From Tetragenococcus koreensis (GTDB lineage Bacteria > Bacillota > Bacilli > Lactobacillales > Enterococcaceae): 64,000 bases of DNA. The notes beneath the pieces are model-generated. The model saw nothing but the letters and a program-made list of their open reading frames with translations. It had not been told where the DNA came from and did no database searches. Within the stretch, counting starts at the first letter, position 1. Each line of letters begins with the position of its first letter. This document shows, one piece after another, positions 58,969 to 64,000 of this stretch. Location of the stretch: assembly GCF_003795145.1 (NCBI RefSeq), contig NZ_CP027786.1, forward strand, positions 1,240,001-1,304,000. The letters are read 5' to 3'. The translations under genes were made by a program, and so were the position numbers.

Positions 58969-60230
58969 TTTGTCTCCTCTTCCATTTCTATATCGGCTCC
59001 TAGTTTGGTTAGTTTTTCTATAATATGATCATAACCACGTAAAATATAATCTACTTTTCCAATGGTTGTGGTTCCTTGAGCCATCAAGCCCGCAATGACC
59101 AAACAAGCTCCTGCCCGCAAGTCAGAAGCTTCGACTTCTGCCCCGTGCAATTGACTCGGACCATTGATGATCATCGTATTTCCTTCAATCGAAGCATTAG
59201 CACCCATGCGTACTAACTCGGGGATGTGGTTAATCCGTTTTGAATAAATCGTATCAATAACTTCAGAAGAGCCATTGGCTTTTAATAAAAGCGGAGTAAG
59301 CGGCTGCTGTAGATCAGTTGCCAAGCCCGGATAAGGATACGTTTTGACTGTTGCCGGACGTAAGTTCTCCGTTTTTGGAACATAAATCGTATCTTCTGTG
59401 ATATCAAGTTCTACACCAATTTCTTCTAATTTAGAAATATAGCTGTCTAAATGTTCATAAATAACGTTTTTGATTTTAATGCCTTCTCCACAAGCAGCGG
59501 CCAGCGCTAAATAAGTTCCGGCTTCAATTCGATCAGGAATAATTGCGTGCCGACAACCGTGTAAGCTTTCGACGCCTTCGATGCGAATTTCATTAGTACC
59601 AGCGCCACGAATTTTTGCGCCCATATTATTTAAAAGGGTGGATACATCGATAATTTCTGGCTCTCTTGCTGCGTTTTCGATGATCGTGCGTCCTTTAGCT
59701 TTTACAGCAGCTAGCATCACATTAATCGTTGCACCAATAGAGACCATATCAAGAAAAATGCGATCCCCCTGTAGACCTTCTTCTGGAGTACGTAAATACA
59801 TAGCCCCATGTTCATTAGTCACTTGGGCACCTAACGTTTCAAACCCTTTAATATGTAGATTAATTGGTCGCGGTCCTAAATCACAACCGCCCGGTAAGCC
59901 AACGACTCCTTCACCGAATTTCCCTAACAATGCTCCCATAAAGTAGTAAGAAGCGCGTAAACTATTAATTTTTCCACTTGGCATTGGGACTGAGACGATA
60001 TGAGTTGGATCAATTTCTAGTTGATTATTTTCAAAGGTTGTTTTAACACCCATGATTTCGAGGATTTCAATTAAGGAATGAACATCTTGGATATCGGGAA
60101 CTCCTTCTAAGATCACCGGAGAATCCGCTAATATTGCAGCAGGAATCAACGCGACAGCACTATTTTTAGCTCCGCTGATGGTTACTTCACCTGACAACGG
60201 GCGTCCGCCGTGAATTGCAAATTTTTTCAT
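58965..60230 (-). CDS. murA: UDP-N-acetylglucosamine 1-carboxyvinyltransferase
   Basis: Enolpyruvyl transferase of 421 residues for the first committed step of peptidoglycan synthesis. Features are [33 protein letters not shown] with the catalytic-loop lysine/asparagine, and [22 protein letters not shown] containing the fosfomycin-target cysteine. Firmicutes have two MurA paralogues; the position beside fba, pyrG and rho is that of MurA2/MurZ. It overlaps rho by four bases (ATGA). Confidence 0.95.
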   Translation of the reverse strand: MKKFAIHGGRPLSGEVTISGAKNSAVALIPAAILADSPVILEGVPDIQDVHSLIEILEIMGVKTTFENNQLEIDPTHIVSVPMPSGKINSLRASYYFMGALLGKFGEGVVGLPGGCDLGPRPINLHIKGFETLGAQVTNEHGAMYLRTPEEGLQGDRIFLDMVSIGATINVMLAAVKAKGRTIIENAAREPEIIDVSTLLNNMGAKIRGAGTNEIRIEGVESLHGCRHAIIPDRIEAGTYLALAAACGEGIKIKNVIYEHLDSYISKLEEIGVELDITEDTIYVPKTENLRPATVKTYPYPGLATDLQQPLTPLLLKANGSSEVIDTIYSKRINHIPELVRMGANASIEGNTMIINGPSQLHGAEVEASDLRAGACLVIAGLMAQGTTTIGKVDYILRGYDHIIEKLTKLGADIEMEEETK

Positions 60231-60311
60231 TTATTTTCACCTATTAATTATTATTTGATATACATACGAACTTATTTTACCACAATGTAAGCTTTGAAAA
60301 AAGCTAAAAAA

Positions 60312-60342
60312 ACTCACGGACCCATGTTAAGATCCGTGAGAG
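60312..60342 (-). terminator. Terminator behind fba
   Basis: CTCACGGA and TCCGTGAG form a GC-rich 8-bp stem with an AT loop; A-rich sequence on the plus strand gives a T-run on the minus strand. Confidence 0.75.
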
Positions 60343-60358
60343 TCATCGAAAGGATAAG

Positions 60359-61228
60359 TTACGCTTTATTAGCTGAACCGAACCAGTCAATATGGTTTTG
60401 CGCTTCTTTAATGATTGCTTCTTTACCAGGTGCTAATAATTTACGAGGGTCAAAACCTTTACCTGCTTGGTCTTTACCTTCTTCAATATATTGGCGAGTT
60501 GCTCTAGCAAATGCAAGTTGGAATTCAGTATTTACATTAACTTTTGAAACGCCCATTGTGATAGCTTTTTCAATTTGATCTTGTGGAATTCCTGAACCAC
60601 CGTGTAGTACCAATGGCACATCTTTACCTACAGCATCAGTAATTGCTTGTAAGTGATCGAAGTCTAAACCTTTCCAGTTTTCAGGGTATACACCATGAAT
60701 GTTACCAATTCCGCAAGCTAAGAAGTCGATGCCTGTATTTACCATTTGGATACATTCGTCTATATCAGCTAATTCGCCTGTACCAACAATTCCGTCTTCT
60801 TCGCCGCCGATTGTTCCTACTTCACACTCAACAGACATGCCTTTTGCGTGGGCTCTTTCAACAACGTCTTTGGTTTTTGCCAAGTTTTCTTCAAATGGTA
60901 GTGAAGAACCATCAAACATAACTGAAGTATAACCAGCTTCAATACATTCTAGTGCATGTTCATATTCACCGTGGTCTAAATGAAGTACTACGGGAACAGT
61001 AATGTTCATTGATTCGATTAGGTCTTTGACCATATTAACAACTAATTTATAGCCGCCCATATATTTTGCAGCACCCATAGAAGTTTGAATTAATACTGGT
61101 GCGTTTTTTTCTTGCGCAGATTGAAGGATCGCTTGGGTCCATTCTAAGTTGTTTGTGTTATACGCGCCGATCGCATATCCATTTTTACGAGCTGCCTTAA
61201 AGATTTCTGATCCTGATACTAATGGCAT
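60359..61228 (-). CDS. fba: Fructose-bisphosphate aldolase, class II
   Basis: Glycolytic zinc aldolase of 289 residues cutting fructose-1,6-bisphosphate into two triose phosphates. Zinc and catalytic residues appear in VLHLDHGEYEHALE, ECEVGTIGGEEDG, GNIHGVYP and LHGGSGIPQ, and VNVNTEFQLAF follows. It has its own GGAGG and a terminator behind, so it can be expressed independently of pyrG. Confidence 0.97.
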   Translation of the reverse strand: MPLVSGSEIFKAARKNGYAIGAYNTNNLEWTQAILQSAQEKNAPVLIQTSMGAAKYMGGYKLVVNMVKDLIESMNITVPVVLHLDHGEYEHALECIEAGYTSVMFDGSSLPFEENLAKTKDVVERAHAKGMSVECEVGTIGGEEDGIVGTGELADIDECIQMVNTGIDFLACGIGNIHGVYPENWKGLDFDHLQAITDAVGKDVPLVLHGGSGIPQDQIEKAITMGVSKVNVNTEFQLAFARATRQYIEEGKDQAGKGFDPRKLLAPGKEAIIKEAQNHIDWFGSANKA

Positions 61229-61495
61229 AATTGTTTCCTCCTAAATTTTAATTGAACGTTTTTTGTTAAGACTTGCTTAACCAACATCCTTATTTTAGCA
61301 AATTATTCAAACTTTTTCTACTAAATCTAGCGGATTCTATCGATTTTACAATTTTTTCGCGTGCTAAGAGCTGCGGCAAAGGAAAATTTTCAGAAAAAAG
61401 AAGTATTTATCTTTTTATTTTTGAATTAATTGCTAAATGAATCCTCTTTATTTGTTTAGTGATTGAATGTGTAGTACTTCAGCTGACTAACTAAA
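61229..61495. other. Intergenic stretch between pyrG and fba
   Basis: About 270 AT-rich bases holding the fba promoter region. I see no ORF with a ribosome-binding site and no repeat. Confidence 0.5.
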
Positions 61496-61534
61496 AAATC
61501 TCGAAGAGCCGAGATAAGCTTTTCGAGATAGGAT
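61496..61534 (-). terminator. Terminator of pyrG
   Basis: ATCTCGAA and TTCGAGAT form the stem with an interior GAGCC/CGAGA region; it begins directly behind the pyrG stop and is followed by a T-run on the minus strand. Confidence 0.75.
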
Positions 61535-61539
61535 ATTTT

Positions 61540-63147
61540 CTAGTTTTGTTCCTTTGTTTCCATTGCTGCACCTACAAAAGCTTTAATTAGTCTTTGTGGG
61601 CGGTTTGGACGTGAAATTAATTCAGGATGGAATTGGCAGCCAACAAAGAATTTGTTTTCAGTAACTTCTACAATCTCTACCAAATGATTGTCTGGAGAGA
61701 CCCCAGAAAAACTCATCCCATTTTCTTTAAAGATTTCGCGGAATTCATTATTAAATTCATAACGATGGCGATGGCGTTCTTGTACAACTTCATCTTGATA
61801 GGCTTGAGCAGTTTTGGTTCCTGCTTGAACTTTGCAAGGATACAAACCTAAACGCAATGTTCCTCCCATATCTTCTACACCTTCTTGATCGGTCATAAGA
61901 TCGATAACGTTGTATGGAGTTTTTGGATCTCTTTCCGTCGTATTGGCATCTTTTAATCCAATGACATTTCGAGCAAATTCAACACACGCCATTTGCATAC
62001 CTAAACAAATACCTAAAAATGGTATGTCATTTTCACGAGCATAACGAATTGTCTCAATTTTTCCTTCGATACCGCGATCACCAAACCCGCCAGGAACTAA
62101 AATTCCATCTGCTTCTTTTAATTGTTCGGTGACATTTTCTTTACTGATTTCAGCCGAATTAATTAAATCAATTTGAACTTTAGTATCATGGAAAAAGCCA
62201 GCATGTTTTAATGATTCAACCACTGAAAGATAAGCGTCTGGTAATTCGACGTATTTACCGACCAAAGCAATTCGTACAGTCTTTTTCAAATGCAAGACAC
62301 GATCAATGAGTTCTTGCCATTCGGTCATATCTGCAACGGGTGCATCTAATTTTAAATGGTCCAAAGCGATTTGATCCATCCCTTGTTTTTGCAAATTCAT
62401 CGGAATGGAATATAGCGTATCTACATCCAATGATTCAATGACCGCTTCGGGCGCCACATCACAAAATTGAGCCAATTTATTTTTAGTACTTTGATCGATC
62501 GGTTCTTCTGTTCTTACTACTAAAATATTCGGTTGGATGCCTAGTCCGCGCAATTCTTTTACACTGTGTTGTGTTGGCTTAGTTTTCATTTCGCCAGCTG
62601 CTTTTAAATAAGGAATTAGCGTGGTGTGAACATAAAGTACATTATCTGGACCTACATCAGCTTTCATTTGACGTAGTGCTTCTAAAAAAGGTAAGGATTC
62701 GATATCGCCAACTGTACCGCCTACTTCTGTAATGATTACATCTGAATCAGTCATGTTAGCTGCTCGCATGATTTTTTCTTTAATTTCATTCGTAATATGC
62801 GGAATCACTTGAACCGTAGCCCCCAAGTACTCGCCTTTTCTTTCTTTGCGAATCACTTCAGAGTAAACTTTTCCTGTGGTTACATTGGAATATTGGTTCA
62901 AATTAATATCAATAAACCGTTCATAGTGTCCTAAATCCAAATCTGTTTCTGCGCCATCATCAGTGACAAATACCTCACCATGTTGATACGGACTCATCGT
63001 CCCCGGATCCACATTAATATAAGGATCAAACTTTTGGATAGTTACTTTCAATCCACGATTTTTCAATAAACGGCCTAGTGAAGCCGCTACGATTCCCTTT
63101 CCGATAGACGAAACAACGCCGCCAGTGACAAAAATGTATTTGGTCAT
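61540..63147 (-). CDS. pyrG: CTP synthase
   Basis: Enzyme of 535 residues that aminates UTP to CTP with glutamine and ATP. The synthase domain has [23 protein letters not shown] and [24 protein letters not shown]. The glutaminase domain has [12 protein letters not shown], the nucleophile cysteine in FLGICLGMQ and the late FHPE. AAGGAGTTTTTAATT precedes the ATG. An untranslated leader with GGGC start and GCUCCC terminator indicates CTP-controlled attenuation. Confidence 0.98.
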   Translation of the reverse strand: MTKYIFVTGGVVSSIGKGIVAASLGRLLKNRGLKVTIQKFDPYINVDPGTMSPYQHGEVFVTDDGAETDLDLGHYERFIDINLNQYSNVTTGKVYSEVIRKERKGEYLGATVQVIPHITNEIKEKIMRAANMTDSDVIITEVGGTVGDIESLPFLEALRQMKADVGPDNVLYVHTTLIPYLKAAGEMKTKPTQHSVKELRGLGIQPNILVVRTEEPIDQSTKNKLAQFCDVAPEAVIESLDVDTLYSIPMNLQKQGMDQIALDHLKLDAPVADMTEWQELIDRVLHLKKTVRIALVGKYVELPDAYLSVVESLKHAGFFHDTKVQIDLINSAEISKENVTEQLKEADGILVPGGFGDRGIEGKIETIRYARENDIPFLGICLGMQMACVEFARNVIGLKDANTTERDPKTPYNVIDLMTDQEGVEDMGGTLRLGLYPCKVQAGTKTAQAYQDEVVQERHRHRYEFNNEFREIFKENGMSFSGVSPDNHLVEIVEVTENKFFVGCQFHPELISRPNRPQRLIKAFVGAAMETKEQN

Positions 63148-63201
63148 AATTAAAAACTCCTTATCCTTTTTTCAGGTGCTTAATTTAGAAATAAAAGAAA
63201 A

Positions 63202-63310
63202 CTCCCTATTCGGTTTGAATAGGGAGCATTATTTTCTAAAACGATCGTAGCTCTTTTATTATAAGAGCGCCCAAGCAAAATATTACCTTGTTCAATTTAG
63301 AAAGTCAATC
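63202..63310 (-). promoter_or_regulatory. pyrG promoter and reiterative-transcription attenuator
   Basis: TTGACT (63303-63308) and TAATAT (63280-63285) are 17 bases apart. The likely start lies seven bases on, at GGGCGC (63272). The leader ends in a terminator, GCTCCCTATTC and GAATAGGGAG with a T-rich tail (63202-63227). As known for Bacillus pyrG, low CTP makes polymerase add extra G at the start, and poly-G pairs with GCUCCC to prevent the terminator. Both required elements, GGGC start and GCUCCC arm, are present. Confidence 0.88.
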
Positions 63311-63326
63311 GTTATAGTAATTTTTA

Positions 63327-64000
63327 TTAATAAAGTTCTAAATATTGTTCTCGTTCCCACTCTGACACTGTTTGTCTAAAGGCTGCCCATTCCATTTGTT
63401 TTGCTTCAATAAAGTTTTCATAAATATGAGAACCTAAGGCGTCAATAATAATTGAGTCATCCTTTAACTCTTTAAGAGCATTATGCAAGGTAGAAGGTAA
63501 ATCAAAAATTTGTGCTTTTTCGCGTTCTTCTTCCGTCATTACATAAATATTGCGGTCCACACCTTCTGGAGGAACTAACTCATTTTGAACCCCATCTAAG
63601 CCTGCTTCTAATAAAGTGGCTAGTGCCAAGTAAGGATTGGCTGAAGGGTCAACTGACCGTAATTCCAAACGAGTAGACAACCCGCGCGAAGCAGGGACGC
63701 GAATTAATGGTGAACGGTTGTGACCAGACCAAGCGACATGAACCGGTGCTTCGTAACCTGGAACTAAACGTTTGTAAGAGTTAACCGTCGGATCACAAAT
63801 AGCGGTGTATGCCCGTGCATGTTTGATTAATCCCGCTAAAAACTGATAAGCAATTTTACTTAACTCCATCTCACCATTTTCATCATAAAAGGCATTTTCG
63901 TTTCCTTTAAATAACGACATATTACAATGCATTCCCGAGCCGGCAATGCCGTCCATGGGTTTAGGCATGAAAGTAGCATGCAGCCCATATTTTCTAGCAA
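63327..64000 (-). CDS. glnA: Glutamine synthetase, type I, 5' part beyond the window
   Basis: C-terminal 223 residues of GlnA, which makes glutamine from glutamate, ammonia and ATP. Visible are [21 protein letters not shown] with the ATP/glutamate-site histidine, [22 protein letters not shown] (glutamate-binding loop) and [29 protein letters not shown]. The end is the usual Firmicute GlnA-alpha C-terminus QYLELY. The start codon and any glnR operator lie right of the window. Confidence 0.97.
   Translation of the reverse strand, partial: ARKYGLHATFMPKPMDGIAGSGMHCNMSLFKGNENAFYDENGEMELSKIAYQFLAGLIKHARAYTAICDPTVNSYKRLVPGYEAPVHVAWSGHNRSPLIRVPASRGLSTRLELRSVDPSANPYLALATLLEAGLDGVQNELVPPEGVDRNIYVMTEEEREKAQIFDLPSTLHNALKELKDDSIIIDALGSHIYENFIEAKQMEWAAFRQTVSEWEREQYLELY

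Overview
The window is a low-GC Firmicute chromosome segment. The block glnA-pyrG-fba-murA-rho-rpmE2 at the right end, the gls24/Asp23 envelope-stress locus, Fst and holin-like type I toxins and T-box leaders all point to the Lactobacillales, most likely Enterococcaceae. A Tetragenococcus-like organism is my best guess; this is inferred from gene content and style, not from a database match.

Layout. 1-4.6 kb: 3' part of panE (cut by the window edge), an MDR oxidoreductase, tRNA-Ala(GGC), a holin-like type I toxin with an antisense RNA, an IS1182-type transposase in two frames joined by a -1 slippery heptamer, and an array of 41-bp repeats. 4.6-14.3 kb: a YxeA/BceAB-like export operon, a DUF6199 membrane protein, an ISL3 element, a PepSY/histidine kinase/response regulator operon, and a TetR-cytidine deaminase-MBL operon whose last gene has an in-frame stop. 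14.4-21.6 kb: VOC and AraC genes, then a GntR(YtrA)-controlled two-ATPase ABC locus with a GPP34 gene, split by an IS4-superfamily element, then a decayed trans-sulfuration enzyme gene. 21.7-24.4 kb: two divergent T-box leaders, metQ and an M20 amidohydrolase. 24.5-30.1 kb: an S66 peptidase, a second 41-bp repeat array, a DJ-1/PfpI gene interrupted by an antisense group II intron, a cyclase-family hydrolase and glyoxalase II. 30.1-40.7 kb: a complete Fst/par type I toxin-antitoxin locus, an Hsp31-like gene with an MDR reductase, an ArsR regulator sharing an operator with that operon, HAD phosphatase, TspO, GNAT, a UvrA paralogue, a third 41-bp array, a Ser/Thr/Glu-rich lipoprotein, VOC and sugar acetyltransferase genes. 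40.9-43.2 kb: GlsB, Asp23, DUF2273, AmaP and Gls24. 43.5-55.3 kb: small membrane proteins, PhnX, a SorC-linked TIM-like/YjbQ/class II aldolase operon, an MDR reductase, an esterase, and an Msr-type ABC-F gene preceded by an ErmDL-like leader peptide. 55.6-64 kb: rpmE2, an ISLre2 element with 9-bp target duplication, rho, murA, fba, pyrG behind a GGGC/GCUCCC attenuator, and the 3' part of glnA.

Mobile DNA is prominent: four IS transposases (three elements with exact ends and target duplications), one group II intron and one solo IS end. Several insertions sit exactly in terminators or gene ends. RNA-level control is also rich: two T-boxes, one antibiotic-sensing leader, one CTP-sensing attenuator and two antisense-RNA toxin systems. 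The feature I cannot explain from known families is a set of three intergenic arrays. Each has a strict 41-bp period and a different inverted-repeat core; two share an AT-rich linker and the third may carry its reverse complement.
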